A stretch of DNA of 64,000 bases from Edaphobacter acidisoli (GTDB lineage Bacteria; Acidobacteriota; Terriglobia; Terriglobales; Acidobacteriaceae). The notes under the pieces were generated by a model. That model made no database searches and was not told the DNA's origin. It saw nothing but the letters and a program-made list of their open reading frames with translations. The stretch spans positions 2,170,001 through 2,234,000 of the forward strand of contig NZ_BMJB01000001.1 in NCBI RefSeq assembly GCF_014642855.1, given 5' to 3'. Below are positions 36,280 through 47,880 of the stretch, in pieces (within the stretch, counting starts at the first letter, position 1; each line of letters opens with the position of its first letter). Made by a program: the position numbers and the translations under genes.

Positions 36280-36293
36280 CAACTCAAGAAAAA

Positions 36294-37340
36294 TCACCCC
36301 TGCAGTGAAGCAGCCCGCTCCGAGTGCCCCGAAACCTCCGTCGCACGCGCCTCCGCGTACGCAGCCGCGCCCAGCAGTGCGCAGGCATCATCCAGAATCA
36401 CACGCACTGGAACCGACTGAAGCAGCGGCGACAAGCGACCCTTATCAAGAAACGCACTGATAAACGCCCCATTCTGTAGCGTCTTCAGAATGCGTGGCGG
36501 GATGCCTCCACCCAGATAGATCCCGCCCATCGAAAGCACCTTCAGAGCAACATTGCCTGCCTCTGCACCGTAAGCAGCCGCAAAGGTCTTCATCGTCTCA
36601 AAGCAGATCGAGCTCGATCCATCTTCCGCGCACTGACCAATCACGGCATTCGGGTCCTCGGCAGCCATGCGATCGCGCAGCCACTGTGGCTCATCCAGCT
36701 TCTCCACATCGCGCAGATAGGCATAAATATTCTTGATCCCAATCCCTGACACCACGCGCTCAACGCTAACGCGCCCATTCAACGTACGACGCAGATACTG
36801 AAGCATCGCAATCTCGCGGTCCGTACGCGGCGCGAAGTCCGAGTGTCCGCCCTCCGAAGGAATAGGACGATGGTGCTTGCCATCCCAGATCAGCAACGCC
36901 TCGCCAAGCCCCGTGCCCGGTGAAACCAGACCGCGATGCCCCACCGCACTCGCGTCGCCCACGTGAAGCGTAAACATCTTGTCCGGAGCAAGCTCGGGAA
37001 TCCCATAGCCGTTGGCTTCAAGATCGTTAATCAAAAACACGTTGCGTATCGAAAGCGATCTGGTGAGCTCCTGAACATCCAGTGTCCACGGCAGATTCGT
37101 CAGCTTCAGGCGTCCTTCGCGAACAGGTCCCGGGCAACCGAAGCAGGCTGCGACAACCTCCTCTTTATTAACCGGAGGCGTCTTCTCATCGCCCGCAAGA
37201 AACGTATTGACGACCCCATCAAGACTCGAAAAATGATGCGCGGGAAACTTCTGCTCGCGCACATGCTCCAGGTGGCCATGGACAAAGCTGTAAAGAGCAA
37301 GGTGGACCTTCGTGCCACCAATATCACCAGCAAGAATCAT
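36294..37340 (-). CDS. glk: Glucokinase
   Basis: This 348-aa ROK-independent (GlkA-type) glucokinase phosphorylates glucose to glucose-6-phosphate with ATP. Motifs are MILAGDIGGTKVHLALY (phosphate loop), ACFGCPGPV, LINDLEANGYGI, VSPGTGLGEALLIW and EGGHSDFAPR, in the order of the E. coli Glk family. It is the last gene of the pgl-proximal block; its start touches the pgl stop (37340/37341). Placed after zwf and pgl, it feeds the oxidative pentose phosphate pathway. Confidence 0.94.
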   Translation of the reverse strand: MILAGDIGGTKVHLALYSFVHGHLEHVREQKFPAHHFSSLDGVVNTFLAGDEKTPPVNKEEVVAACFGCPGPVREGRLKLTNLPWTLDVQELTRSLSIRNVFLINDLEANGYGIPELAPDKMFTLHVGDASAVGHRGLVSPGTGLGEALLIWDGKHHRPIPSEGGHSDFAPRTDREIAMLQYLRRTLNGRVSVERVVSGIGIKNIYAYLRDVEKLDEPQWLRDRMAAEDPNAVIGQCAEDGSSSICFETMKTFAAAYGAEAGNVALKVLSMGGIYLGGGIPPRILKTLQNGAFISAFLDKGRLSPLLQSVPVRVILDDACALLGAAAYAEARATEVSGHSERAASLQG

Positions 37341-38138
37341 CTATTTGAGCTCCAATGTCCCTGTGTTGTCCGGCACCGCCGCAGGTGGAAGTTTCGCCGC
37401 CGCAGCAGCGTCGAGTAGCAGCGTAAGCTTGCCGCTGGCCGGGCGAATAATCTGCGAAGGATAAGTATCCGGCTGATACTGGCCGAGAAACACATCATGC
37501 AACACCTGCGCCTTCGCCGCTCCCTCAATCAGAAACGCGACCTCTCTGCCCTGATTGATCACCGGCCACGTCAGCGTAATGCGCCACGTGTCCTTCTGCG
37601 GAACATGGTTCGCCGTCACAATATCGGTCAGGTCGCTCAGCGCTTCCGTATGCGGAAACAACGACGCCGTATGGCCGTCATCGCCCATCCCCAGCAGAAT
37701 CAAGTCGAACGTCGGAGTCTCCGCGCCCTCAAGCCGGAAGCTGTTCCGAATCACCGACTCATACCGGGCGGCGGCAACCGCAGGATCAAGCTCACCCTCC
37801 ATGCGATGCACCTGGTCCTGCGGCAGCGACACCTTCGAGAGCAGCGCCTCGTTCGTCATGCGGTAATTTGAGTCCGGATCCGTCGGTGGAACGCATCGCT
37901 CATCCACCCAATACAGGTCGAGCTTCTGCCACGGCACCTGCCTGGCAAAAGGCTGCGCCGGGTCGGCGAGCAACGCGAACATCGCCTTGGGTGTAGTGCC
38001 ACCAGAGATGGCAATGCGCGCCCGGCCACGCTTCTCCACTGCTGCGATTGCGGCCGAGGCAAACAAACGCGCCGCAGCCTGCGCAACCTCCGCAGGCGTC
38101 GGCGAGACACGATAAGCAACGGTAACTGGTCTAGGCAT
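37341..38138 (-). CDS. pgl: 6-phosphogluconolactonase
   Basis: This 265-aa enzyme hydrolyses 6-phosphogluconolactone to 6-phosphogluconate. ISGGTTPKAMFALL, DLYWVDERCVPPTDPDSNY and LGMGDDGHTASLFPHTEAL are the NagB/Pgl-fold signatures; the last contains the active-site histidine. It lies 36 bases after zwf, whose product it uses, and abuts glk. Confidence 0.95.
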   Translation of the reverse strand: MPRPVTVAYRVSPTPAEVAQAAARLFASAAIAAVEKRGRARIAISGGTTPKAMFALLADPAQPFARQVPWQKLDLYWVDERCVPPTDPDSNYRMTNEALLSKVSLPQDQVHRMEGELDPAVAAARYESVIRNSFRLEGAETPTFDLILLGMGDDGHTASLFPHTEALSDLTDIVTANHVPQKDTWRITLTWPVINQGREVAFLIEGAAKAQVLHDVFLGQYQPDTYPSQIIRPASGKLTLLLDAAAAAKLPPAAVPDNTGTLELK

Positions 38139-38174
38139 GAGTCGTTATCAGTTCCTGATTTGTTCGTTATCGAA

Positions 38175-39740
<1,566 letters not shown>

Positions 39741-39787
39741 TTACCTCTCGTACTTTCATTTTGTTGGGGGCCTCTCGTGCGGGGCCT

Positions 39788-40699
39788 TTAGTTGTCCAGC
39801 TTCTTGACCTCGTGGCCGCCAAAGGCGCCGCGCATGATCGAAATCATGCGGTCAGTAAAGTTGTTCTCCTCGCGCGAGCGCAGGCGGCGAATCAGCGACT
39901 CTGTAATCACAGGCGCAGAGATGTTCAAGTCGATGGCCTCAGTCACAGTCCAGCGGCCCTCCCCCGAGTCCGGCACCCACGCCTCAAGCCCATCAAGCGT
40001 CGGGTTCTTGTCGAGCGCGCCCGCTGTTAGATCCAGCAGCCACGACCGCACCACCGAGCCATACTGCCAGATATGCGCAATCTGCGTGAGATCAAGGTCA
40101 AGCGGCGTCTTCGCCTTCAGGATCGAAAAACCCTCGGCATAAGCCTGCATCATGCCATATTCAATTCCGTTGTGGACCATCTTGACGAAGTGCCCCGCAC
40201 CCGAAGGCCCAACATGACCCCAGCCTTTGTCCTTGGCCGGCGCAAGAGCCTCCCAGATAGGGTTCAGCCGATCAACTGCCTCGCTGTCGCCGCCGATCAT
40301 CAGGCTGTAGCCTTCCTTCAGTCCCCACACCCCCCCGGACGTTCCGCAATCAACGTAGTGAAATCCTTTGGCAGTCTCAGCGGCATGGCGGCGCTGTGTA
40401 TCTTTGTAATTCGAATTGCCGCCGTCAATGAACGTGTCGCCCTTCTGCATCAGGGGCTCAAGATTCGCAATCGTCTGGTCAACCGGATCGCCCGACGGCA
40501 CCATCATCCAGATGGCGCGCGGCGCAGAGAGGTTTTTCACCAGATCGGCCAACGAGTTCACGCCCACTGAGCCACTCGCGGTCAGCTTCGCCGTAGCGTC
40601 TTTGTTGAAGTCGAAGCCGACAACTTTATGTCCGGCCAACTTAAGACGCTCCGCCATGTTGAAGCCCATCTTGCCGAGTCCGATGATTCCGAGTTCCAT
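39788..40699 (-). CDS. gnd: 6-phosphogluconate dehydrogenase, short decarboxylating type
   Basis: The 303-aa protein begins MELGIIGLGKMGFNMAERL (Rossmann fold) and has IDGGNSNYKD and DCGTSGGVWGLKEGYSLMIGG. The active-site region is GAGHFVKMVHNGIEYGMMQAY. At about 300 residues it is the short GndA/YqeC-like form, often NAD-preferring, rather than the 470-aa NADP enzyme. It makes ribulose-5-phosphate. It lies 47 bases upstream of zwf and 27 downstream of the HAD gene. Confidence 0.93.
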   Translation of the reverse strand: MELGIIGLGKMGFNMAERLKLAGHKVVGFDFNKDATAKLTASGSVGVNSLADLVKNLSAPRAIWMMVPSGDPVDQTIANLEPLMQKGDTFIDGGNSNYKDTQRRHAAETAKGFHYVDCGTSGGVWGLKEGYSLMIGGDSEAVDRLNPIWEALAPAKDKGWGHVGPSGAGHFVKMVHNGIEYGMMQAYAEGFSILKAKTPLDLDLTQIAHIWQYGSVVRSWLLDLTAGALDKNPTLDGLEAWVPDSGEGRWTVTEAIDLNISAPVITESLIRRLRSREENNFTDRMISIMRGAFGGHEVKKLDN

Positions 40700-40726
40700 G
40701 TGTAGTCCTCCCTTTGTCTTCTGATG

Positions 40727-41356
40727 CTAGATGGCTATGCCGAGTTGAGCGAGCGACACCCGCAGTTGTGCAGGCGACTGAAAGTGAATCGGGATCATAC
40801 CGAAACTGCGAGCAGCATCGCAGTTCTCCGCCTTATCGTCGATGAAGATCGCAGTCTCGGCGGCAAAACCAGAGATGTCAATCGCAGCGCGGTAGATCTC
40901 AGGCAACGGCTTCATCTCGTGAATATAGCCCGAGCAGATGAAGTAATCGAAAAAACGCCGCAGGTGAAAGCTGTCAATGCGATGGCGGTTCAGTTCCTTC
41001 GACTCGTTATTGAGCGTTGCCAGACGGTAGCTGCCAGCACGTCGAAGATGAGCAATCATCTCGAAACACTCCGGATGAAGCATCTTACTCTCGTCACACA
41101 CCAGCTTCCACAACTGCTCAAACGTCAACGCAAGTTGCGGATTCGTCTCCAGCACCGTCCGTTCAAAAAAATCCCGTGCCGAGATCAACCCACGCTCCCA
41201 AAAGAAGTTCACTTCATCGTGAACCGCCTCATAAGCAGCAAGATCGACGCCAAGAGCGGTCAGCACGCGCCCACGCTGATCGATGTCCCATCCATTGGTG
41301 AGCAGCACCCCGCCCACGTCCCAGAAGATCGTCCTAATCTCCGGCCCTGCGCTCAC
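40727..41356 (-). CDS. HAD-superfamily phosphatase (class IA)
   Basis: The 209-aa protein starts at GTG 41356, overlapping the SDR stop in GTGA. Motif I is FWDVGGVLL, with the nucleophile Asp and Gly in place of the second Asp, as in YihX-type phosphatases. LATLNNESKEL gives motif II-like context and AIFIDDKAENCDAARSFGM the acidic motif IV. YihX-like enzymes dephosphorylate sugar phosphates such as glucose-1-phosphate, which would suit this glucose cluster, but the substrate here is not shown. Confidence 0.85.
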   Translation of the reverse strand: MSAGPEIRTIFWDVGGVLLTNGWDIDQRGRVLTALGVDLAAYEAVHDEVNFFWERGLISARDFFERTVLETNPQLALTFEQLWKLVCDESKMLHPECFEMIAHLRRAGSYRLATLNNESKELNRHRIDSFHLRRFFDYFICSGYIHEMKPLPEIYRAAIDISGFAAETAIFIDDKAENCDAARSFGMIPIHFQSPAQLRVSLAQLGIAI

Positions 41357-42207
41357 CGCGCCTCCGGAAAATCCGCGCCCACAGTCGTTGCCTCCCAGGC
41401 GTCCGTCTCCTGCCGCATCAGGTCAAGCTTCGCACGCAGCCGCTTCAGCGCCACCGCTCCCAACAGCAAATGCAGGGGAGGATTCGCCGACTCCACCACC
41501 TCAATCATTGCCAGAGCAGCCCGCACCGGATCGCCCGGCTGCTTTCCATCCTGCTCCTCAAAGTACCTGCGCGCATTCCCGGCAGTCTTGTCATAGTCCG
41601 GAATCTGCCGTTCAGCGACTACGCCGGAGCGTCCAAGAAAATCCGTGCGAAATGGCCCCGGCTCAATCAATGTGACGCGCACACCCAAAGGCGCAAGCTC
41701 CAGAGCCAGCGCCTCAGAAAACCCTTCAACAGCAAATTTAGTCGTGTGGTAATAACCAAAGCCCGGATTCGCCGTCAGCCCGCCAATCGACGATAGGTTC
41801 AAAATATGCCCACTGCGCTGCCTGCGCAGATACGGCAACACCGCCCGCGTCACGCGAATCAGCCCGAAGACATTGGTCTCGAACATCGGCATAAACTCCG
41901 CCTCGGAGACCTCTTCAATCGCGCCGCCGACACCATAGCCAGCATTATTGACCAGCACGTCGATACGCCCAAAGCGCTCAATCGCCCCAGCAACCGCGCT
42001 CTCGACATCCTCCGGACGAGTCACATCCAGCCGTAGCGCCAACGCCGTCTCGGGATACCGTTTCGCAAAGTCAGCAATCTGCTCAGGCCTGCGCGCCGTG
42101 GCTACCACCTTGCCACCAGCCTTCAACACCTCTTCGGCCAGCACTCTGCCAAAGCCCGTAGAGCAGCCCGTAATAAACCACACGCGATTCGCTTGATCCT
42201 GTGTCAT
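41353..42207 (-). CDS. Short-chain dehydrogenase/reductase
   Basis: The 284-aa classical SDR starts MTQDQANRVWFITGCSTGFG. The cofactor motif is TGCSTGFG, and RLDVTRPEDV suggests NAD(H) or NADP(H) binding. NNAGYGVGG, a serine strand ILNLSSIGG and the catalytic YYHTTKFA complete the set. The C-terminus (PGPFRTDFLGR) is of the extended oxidoreductase type common in soil bacteria. Substrate unknown. It overlaps the HAD gene by 4 bases. Upstream in-frame codons begin with TTG only and are not used. Confidence 0.88.
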   Translation of the reverse strand: MTQDQANRVWFITGCSTGFGRVLAEEVLKAGGKVVATARRPEQIADFAKRYPETALALRLDVTRPEDVESAVAGAIERFGRIDVLVNNAGYGVGGAIEEVSEAEFMPMFETNVFGLIRVTRAVLPYLRRQRSGHILNLSSIGGLTANPGFGYYHTTKFAVEGFSEALALELAPLGVRVTLIEPGPFRTDFLGRSGVVAERQIPDYDKTAGNARRYFEEQDGKQPGDPVRAALAMIEVVESANPPLHLLLGAVALKRLRAKLDLMRQETDAWEATTVGADFPEAR

Positions 42208-42280
42208 AGCCTTTCGATGCGCGAAGCGCAAGCTTCGACGCGGACACGATGCAACAACGCCAGTAGTATCGGAGAAAACA

Positions 42281-42309
42281 TGAGGGCGAAGCGCACTGCT
42301 CCGCCCTCA
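42281..42309 (-). terminator. Probable terminator after transketolase
   Basis: On the minus strand TGAGGGCG pairs with CGCCCTCA across a 13-base loop, and the sequence TGTTTTCT follows. It starts 14 bases after the tkt stop. It may split the glucose cluster into an upstream (glucoamylase, tkt) and a downstream (SDR to glk) unit, or act as an attenuator. Confidence 0.6.
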
Positions 42310-42322
42310 CTCCATCAACTGT

Positions 42323-44326
42323 TTACTTCTTGACCAGCTTCTTCGCTACTTCAACCACGTGAGCAACGCTGATGCCGAGCTTCTCCATCGCAATCGGTCC
42401 CGGCGCAGAAGCGCCAAAGCGGTCCAGGCCAACCACCGCGCCATTGTGGCCGATGTACTTGTACCAGCCCAGCGTCGCGCCCGCTTCAACCGCCAGCTTC
42501 GGCGTACTCTCCGGCAGAAGCTGATCCCGATAAGCCTGATCCTGCTCCTCGAAGACCCGGAAGCTCGGCATCGAAACCACCGAAGCGTTGATGCCCGCAG
42601 CCTTCAGTTCCTCAGCAGCCTTCAGCACCAGCGACACCTCCGAACCCGTAGCGATCAGGATAATGTCCTTGCCGCTCGCATCCAGCGCATATGCGCCCTT
42701 CCGCACGCCCTCGGCGACCTTGTACTTCGCCGCATCCAGCACCGGCAGGTCCTGCCGCGACAACGCCATAAAGCTCGCGCTCTTACGCTCCAGCGCCAAC
42801 TGCCAGCACGCCGCCGTCTCGTTCGCGTCTGCCGGACGGAAGTCCGTCAGGTGCGGAATCAGCCGCAGGCTCATCAGCTGCTCAATCGGCTGGTGCGTCG
42901 GACCATCCTCGCCCAGACCAATCGAGTCGTGCGTAAACACAAACAGCGAGTGCACATTCATCAGTGCAGCCATGCGGATCGCCGAGCGCGCATAGTCCGA
43001 AAACACAAAGAACGTCGAACCGAACGGAATCAGCCCGCCATGTGCAGCCATGCCATTGACCATCGCGCACATGCCAAACTCGCGCACGCCAAAGAACACA
43101 TTGCGTCCCTTGGGATCGACATGGAAGCTCGGCGAATCCTTGAAGATCGTCTTCGTCGAAGCCGTCAGGTCAGCCGCGCCGCCAAACAACTCCGGCACAA
43201 CGCCCGCAACCGCGTTCATCACCACCTGGCCGGCGTTGCGCGTAGCCACAGCCTTGTCGGTCGGGAAGACAGGAATCTTCTTCTCCCAACCATCCGCAAG
43301 CTTCGCCGCGATCACGCGCTCAAACTCCGCCGCAGGCTCCGGATAAGCCTTTTTGTACTCGGCAAAGTCCGCGTTCCACGCTTCATGCTCCTTCTTGCCA
43401 CGAGCCTTGGCCTTGCCCCAGTTTGCCGCCGCCTCTTCCGGCACGTAGAAGGTCTTGTCCTCGGGCCAGCCAAGGTTCTTCTTCGTGGCCTTCACCGCGT
43501 CCACTCCCAAAGCCTCGCCATGCACTTTGCTCGTGCCGGCCTTCGGGCTGCCGTAGCCAATCACCGTGCGCACGCGAATCAGCGAAGGCCGCGTCGTCTC
43601 AGCCTGCGCCGCGCGAATCGCCGCCTCAATCGCCACCAGGTCGTTGCCATCGTGGACCATCTGCACGTGCCAGTTGTACGCCTCAAAGCGCAGCGTCACG
43701 TCCTCGGTGTAGCTCAGCTCCGTCGGACCATCCAGCGAGATCAGGTTGTCGTCATACAGCACAACCAGTTTGCCCAGTCCCAGCGTCCCAGCCAGCGAAG
43801 CCGTCTCATGCGAGATGCCTTCCATCAGGTCGCCATCGCCGCAAAGCACATACGTGAAGTGGTTGACGATATTGTGACCATCGCGGTTATAAACCGCAGC
43901 CATATGCTTCTCTGCCGTCGCGATGCCCACAGCCATGCCGAAGCCCTGTCCCAGCGGCCCGGTCGTCACCTCAACACCAGGAGCCTCACCGTACTCCGGG
44001 TGTCCCGGCGTATGCGAGCCATACTGGCGGAACTGCTCAAGCTGCGATATCGGCAAGCCATAGCCCGCAAGGTGCAACGCGCCATACAGCAGCGCCGAGG
44101 CGTGGCCATTCGACAGCACAAACCGGTCGCGGTTAATCCACTTCGGATCCGCGGGATCATACCGCATCAGCTTGTGGTAGAGCAGGTACGCGATAGGAGC
44201 GCAGCCGAGCGGCGCGCCAGGGTGGCCGGAGTTGGCCTTCTGTACCGCGTCCACGGCGAGAAAACGGAGGGCATTAATGGAAAGCTGATCGAGGGCGTGC
44301 TGCTTGTCAGATAGCTGGTCGCTCAT
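42323..44326 (-). CDS. tkt: Transketolase
   Basis: This 667-aa thiamine-diphosphate enzyme of the non-oxidative pentose phosphate pathway opens with ANSGHPGAPLGCAPIAYLLY. VLSNGHASALLY, TGPLGQGFGMAVG, the cofactor motif CGDGDLMEGISHE and the C-terminal HDSIGLGEDGPTHQPIEQL are diagnostic. The HDSIGLGEDGPTHQ block carries active-site histidines. It lies between the glucoamylase gene and a terminator-like hairpin. Confidence 0.97.
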   Translation of the reverse strand: MSDQLSDKQHALDQLSINALRFLAVDAVQKANSGHPGAPLGCAPIAYLLYHKLMRYDPADPKWINRDRFVLSNGHASALLYGALHLAGYGLPISQLEQFRQYGSHTPGHPEYGEAPGVEVTTGPLGQGFGMAVGIATAEKHMAAVYNRDGHNIVNHFTYVLCGDGDLMEGISHETASLAGTLGLGKLVVLYDDNLISLDGPTELSYTEDVTLRFEAYNWHVQMVHDGNDLVAIEAAIRAAQAETTRPSLIRVRTVIGYGSPKAGTSKVHGEALGVDAVKATKKNLGWPEDKTFYVPEEAAANWGKAKARGKKEHEAWNADFAEYKKAYPEPAAEFERVIAAKLADGWEKKIPVFPTDKAVATRNAGQVVMNAVAGVVPELFGGAADLTASTKTIFKDSPSFHVDPKGRNVFFGVREFGMCAMVNGMAAHGGLIPFGSTFFVFSDYARSAIRMAALMNVHSLFVFTHDSIGLGEDGPTHQPIEQLMSLRLIPHLTDFRPADANETAACWQLALERKSASFMALSRQDLPVLDAAKYKVAEGVRKGAYALDASGKDIILIATGSEVSLVLKAAEELKAAGINASVVSMPSFRVFEEQDQAYRDQLLPESTPKLAVEAGATLGWYKYIGHNGAVVGLDRFGASAPGPIAMEKLGISVAHVVEVAKKLVKK

Positions 44327-44443
44327 TCTCTTCCTTCTTCAACGTGCAGGGTCAACGTAGGCCGCTTCCCGGCACTGATTCGATTAATTTGGCCTGTTCC
44401 CTTCCAGTGTACAGTCGGCGCGCGCACAGGCGCATCCTCAGCC

Positions 44444-46930
44444 TTAGGAGGAAGCAGTTCTGTAGGTGATTCCAGGAACAATGGAAACGTCAATATTTCT
44501 GCCCAGCCAGCGTTCGCCATTCTGGTCAACCCAGCAAAGCGTAAACACCAGCGAACCTGTCTGTCCGGCAGCGATGGGGATGTTGGCGACGAAGCCAGGG
44601 TTTCCGACCGTATGCGAGTCGGTGCTGAGCGTCGTGGCCCAGCCATCCATAGAATAAACGACCCGGAACCTGCCCGCATCAACGATACGCAGCGTGTGGC
44701 CCGCCGGAATCGACGTAACCGGCCGCGTCAGTTGAAATATCTCTGTGTGGTTGGCAAACGTGCGTTTGTCTTTGGGCACCGCGTAGCGACGCTCCACCAC
44801 GGATATCCTGTCCATCACCGCGCGATTCGTCACCGAGCACAGCAGCTTCAGATACTCCGAGTGCGCCCACACCAGCGGCTGCGCCGACCCCGCCGGCCGT
44901 CCCCGGAACATCCCGCACTGCGGCATGTCCGCCGTGTCCCACACCTGTTCCGGCAACATGCCGCCACGCGAGCTGAACTGCTCGAGCGCCGTAATCAGCG
45001 GTTTCACATCGCGACCCGCGGCCAGTTCATAATGCGCCCGCTCACCCGCCAGCAGAGGCCACGAACGCCCCTGTCCCCAACCCTCATACGGGCCGCCATC
45101 TTTCCTCTCCCCATAGCCATCGTGGTTATAACGTCGCCAGCATGGCCCATACGGGCTTTCGCTCTTCAGGCAGTAATCCACCACCTTCAGCGAGTCCACA
45201 ATCAGTGGATCGTCTGCGCGCCTGATTCCATACCGCACCAGCTCCAGAAATCCGGCATCGATAATCTCCCGCGCCTCAAACACCGACTTCTCCCCCGGCT
45301 CGCGATTATTAATCTGCACCGACCCCACAGGAATATCGTTGTTATGAAACGGCTCGCCCGGAGCCGGCGGACGAATCCGCATGTAGTGCCGCTTAATCTG
45401 CGGATGCAGCACGCCCTCGTCGGTCGTCGTCCACTCATCCAGATGCGCTTCAATCCAATCGGCGTATGACTCCAGAAACTCCGCCTGCTCCTCCGAACCC
45501 CGCGCCCGCATAATGTCCGCCGCGCAGATCAGCCCCGAGATCACCGCCGCCAGCGTCGAAGGCGAATATCCCGCGGCCTCCTCCCACCGCTCCTGCTGCG
45601 TAATCGGCGCATACCGCACCAGAAACGACGCGGCCCTTTCGACAAACGGAACGATGTCGAACTTGCCCAGCCCATCCATCTTCCACAGCCGCCACGCCAG
45701 CATGATCGGAAACGCGACCTCATCCAGCTGAATCCCCGACCAGTATGGTGTGCCATCGATCCAGAAGTTCTGCGCGAAGCTTCCATCCGGCCGCTGCGTA
45801 CAAGCCAAATACACCAGCGCTCTCAGCGCCGTGCTCGCGCGCCCCGGATGCAGCGCTTCGTCCGTGCATCCGCACTCCAGTAGCGCTGTCGCCGTCTGCA
45901 CCATATCGCGCGTCCACACCAGGTGATATCCGCCCAGATCCACATCGCTCTTCGACGCACCCCACGGTATCGAAGCCGATGCGATAAACGCGCCCGAAAA
46001 TGTCTTGTCCTCATGCGTCAGCAGCAGCTTGTGGCTGATCCGCGCCAGCCTGCCTTTGTCTGTCGAAGCAGCCGCCAGCCTGTCCACCGGGGCCGCCCGC
46101 TGCCACTGTGCAATAAACCGGTCGCGGTGCTCGCCAAAGTCCGACGCCAGGCTCTGCTTCATCTGCGCCACCGCCGCATGGGGTCCTTCGCCAAACGCAA
46201 TCGCAATCGTAAACTCCGGGTGCTGCGCGATGTCGATCTCGCCCATCACGGCGATATTGCCATTCAGCGCCTGCCCGAAGTGCCAATCCATCTTCAAATG
46301 CTGCGCCACGTCCTGGTAGCCATCGCTCGCGCCCACATATCCGCACGACGAGGCAGTAAACCCGCAATCCGCCCCCATCGCCAGCGACACCCCATCCTTC
46401 CACGCCAGCAGGCACCGTTTCCCAGCCATGTCCACCGACCGCGCCGAGTTTCCCCACCCGCCCACATTCAGGTGCGGTGCCAGCAGCGCATAGCACTTCA
46501 GCCGCGAAAGCACCGCATCTTCGCCCTCAAGCTTCACATGCATCAATACCACCGGGTGATGTGGGTCCGCGACGAACTCCTTGGTCACCGTATACAGCCC
46601 GCGCGTATCCGTCGCCCTCACGCGCACTGCCGGAGCCGCAGGATCCATGTACTCGAAGTCATACTCAAGGTCGCGCTTCTCTTCGTGAAAAAACGTCTCG
46701 CCGTCAGAGAACAGCAGCTCCATATCGCGCGTCTGCGGACGGTCGATCGTCGGGTAATAGATTTCGTTCAGGATGCCGTGCGAAAGCGTGAACCAGACGC
46801 GGCTCGATGCAGCATACGCGGTCACAACCGCATCCTTGCTGCTCGACGTCCAACGAGGTTCCAGTCCAGGAGAGCCAAAGGCAGGGCCATCATCATCAAG
46901 CCAGTGGTAGGAAGGGTTCTGATCGCTCAT
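44444..46930 (-). CDS. GH15 glucoamylase-type glucan hydrolase, cytoplasmic
   Basis: The 828-aa product has the bacterial glucoamylase/glucodextranase layout: an N-terminal beta-sandwich (residues 1-290), an (alpha/alpha)6 barrel (300-700) and a C-terminal beta domain. [15 protein letters not shown], the general acid in [13 protein letters not shown] (E450/E451) and the base in LPEQVWD (E661) match GH15. It releases glucose from the non-reducing ends of alpha-glucans. No signal peptide is seen, so it should act on internal glycogen or imported maltodextrins. tkt follows 117 bases downstream, and glk lies further down the same strand. Confidence 0.9.
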   Translation of the reverse strand: MSDQNPSYHWLDDDGPAFGSPGLEPRWTSSSKDAVVTAYAASSRVWFTLSHGILNEIYYPTIDRPQTRDMELLFSDGETFFHEEKRDLEYDFEYMDPAAPAVRVRATDTRGLYTVTKEFVADPHHPVVLMHVKLEGEDAVLSRLKCYALLAPHLNVGGWGNSARSVDMAGKRCLLAWKDGVSLAMGADCGFTASSCGYVGASDGYQDVAQHLKMDWHFGQALNGNIAVMGEIDIAQHPEFTIAIAFGEGPHAAVAQMKQSLASDFGEHRDRFIAQWQRAAPVDRLAAASTDKGRLARISHKLLLTHEDKTFSGAFIASASIPWGASKSDVDLGGYHLVWTRDMVQTATALLECGCTDEALHPGRASTALRALVYLACTQRPDGSFAQNFWIDGTPYWSGIQLDEVAFPIMLAWRLWKMDGLGKFDIVPFVERAASFLVRYAPITQQERWEEAAGYSPSTLAAVISGLICAADIMRARGSEEQAEFLESYADWIEAHLDEWTTTDEGVLHPQIKRHYMRIRPPAPGEPFHNNDIPVGSVQINNREPGEKSVFEAREIIDAGFLELVRYGIRRADDPLIVDSLKVVDYCLKSESPYGPCWRRYNHDGYGERKDGGPYEGWGQGRSWPLLAGERAHYELAAGRDVKPLITALEQFSSRGGMLPEQVWDTADMPQCGMFRGRPAGSAQPLVWAHSEYLKLLCSVTNRAVMDRISVVERRYAVPKDKRTFANHTEIFQLTRPVTSIPAGHTLRIVDAGRFRVVYSMDGWATTLSTDSHTVGNPGFVANIPIAAGQTGSLVFTLCWVDQNGERWLGRNIDVSIVPGITYRTASS

Positions 46931-47141
46931 GGTTACTCCGTTAGATGTTCACACGGTCGAAGCCGTCACCACAACCTGCGGCAAATTACACAATACATCC
47001 CCAACGTTGCGTTATGATTCAGAGGTTGCCGCTCGCGTCCGTGCATCGTGTCCGGCCCCGCGCGCATCGAACCCAACTGAAGACATTCACAAGCGCTGCC
47101 GCCCGGCAGCCTTCAAACAAGCGAACACGAGGAGAACAACC

Positions 47142-47759
47142 GTGGCATACGAACTTCCCCCTTTGCCCTACGACTACGCTGCCCTTGAACCTCACATCGA
47201 CGAAGCAACCATGAAGCTCCACCACGACAAGCACCATCAGGCCTACGTCAACAACCTGAACGGCGCCGTCGAGAAACATCCGGATCTGAGCAAAAAATCA
47301 GCCGAAGAGCTGCTGAAATCCCTCGACACCGTCCCTGAAGACGTTCGCGCCACCGTCCGCAACAACGGCGGCGGCCACGTCAACCACTCCATGTTCTGGC
47401 AGATCATGAAGCCCAAGGGCGGCGGCGAGCCCTCCGGCGACATCGCCCAGCAGATCAAGGCCGACTTCGGCTCCTTCGAAGACATGAAAAAGCTCTTCAA
47501 CGAGACCACGGCCAAACAGTTCGGCTCCGGCTGGGGCTGGCTCATCTTCACCGGCGGCAAGCTGAAGATCGTCACCACGCCCAACCAGGACAACCCCATC
47601 TCGCAGGGCCACTACCCCATCCTCGGCAACGACGTTTGGGAGCACGCCTACTACCTCAAGTACCAGAACAAGCGCCCCGACTACCTCGCCGCCTGGTGGA
47701 ACACCGTCAACTGGGACGAGGTCAACAAGCGCTTCGCCACTGCAAAATCTCACAAGTAA
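47142..47759 (+). CDS. Superoxide dismutase [Mn/Fe]
   Basis: GTG at 47142 follows AGGAG by 7 bases; the 71 codons upstream in the frame are not family sequence. The 205 aa run from [20 protein letters not shown]. Metal ligands are visible in [20 protein letters not shown] and [18 protein letters not shown] and TTPNQDNP resemble Mn-type SodA, but Mn versus Fe preference cannot be settled by eye, so no symbol is given. There is no signal peptide, so it is cytoplasmic. A possible -10, TATGAT, lies at 47013-47018 in the 211-base gap. A terminator follows. Confidence 0.95.
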   Translation: MAYELPPLPYDYAALEPHIDEATMKLHHDKHHQAYVNNLNGAVEKHPDLSKKSAEELLKSLDTVPEDVRATVRNNGGGHVNHSMFWQIMKPKGGGEPSGDIAQQIKADFGSFEDMKKLFNETTAKQFGSGWGWLIFTGGKLKIVTTPNQDNPISQGHYPILGNDVWEHAYYLKYQNKRPDYLAAWWNTVNWDEVNKRFATAKSHK

Positions 47760-47786
47760 TCCACCACACAATTCCGCATCACGGCA

Positions 47787-47820
47787 CGAGGGCTGCACAC
47801 CGCAGCCCTCGTTTGCGTCT
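47787..47820 (+). terminator. Terminator after superoxide dismutase
   Basis: A perfect 10-base stem (CGAGGGCTGC / GCAGCCCTCG) with an ACACC loop is followed by TTTGCGTCTT. It lies 27 bases after the stop codon. Confidence 0.85.
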
Positions 47821-47880
47821 TCCCCGCTCCTCCACACGTCATTTCAAAAAAGAAAAAGTTCCCGCTCAACCGGAGGACAC

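Noticed and set aside
42359..44314. A 651-codon open frame on the plus strand, antisense to transketolase
   Set aside because: Its translation is Arg/His/Leu-rich low-quality sequence with no motif, while the minus-strand frame is full-length Tkt. It is a GC-rich shadow.
44323..44682. 119-codon minus-strand frame between tkt and the glucoamylase gene
   Set aside because: It overlaps the 3' end of the glucoamylase gene in another frame and has no motif or ribosome site.
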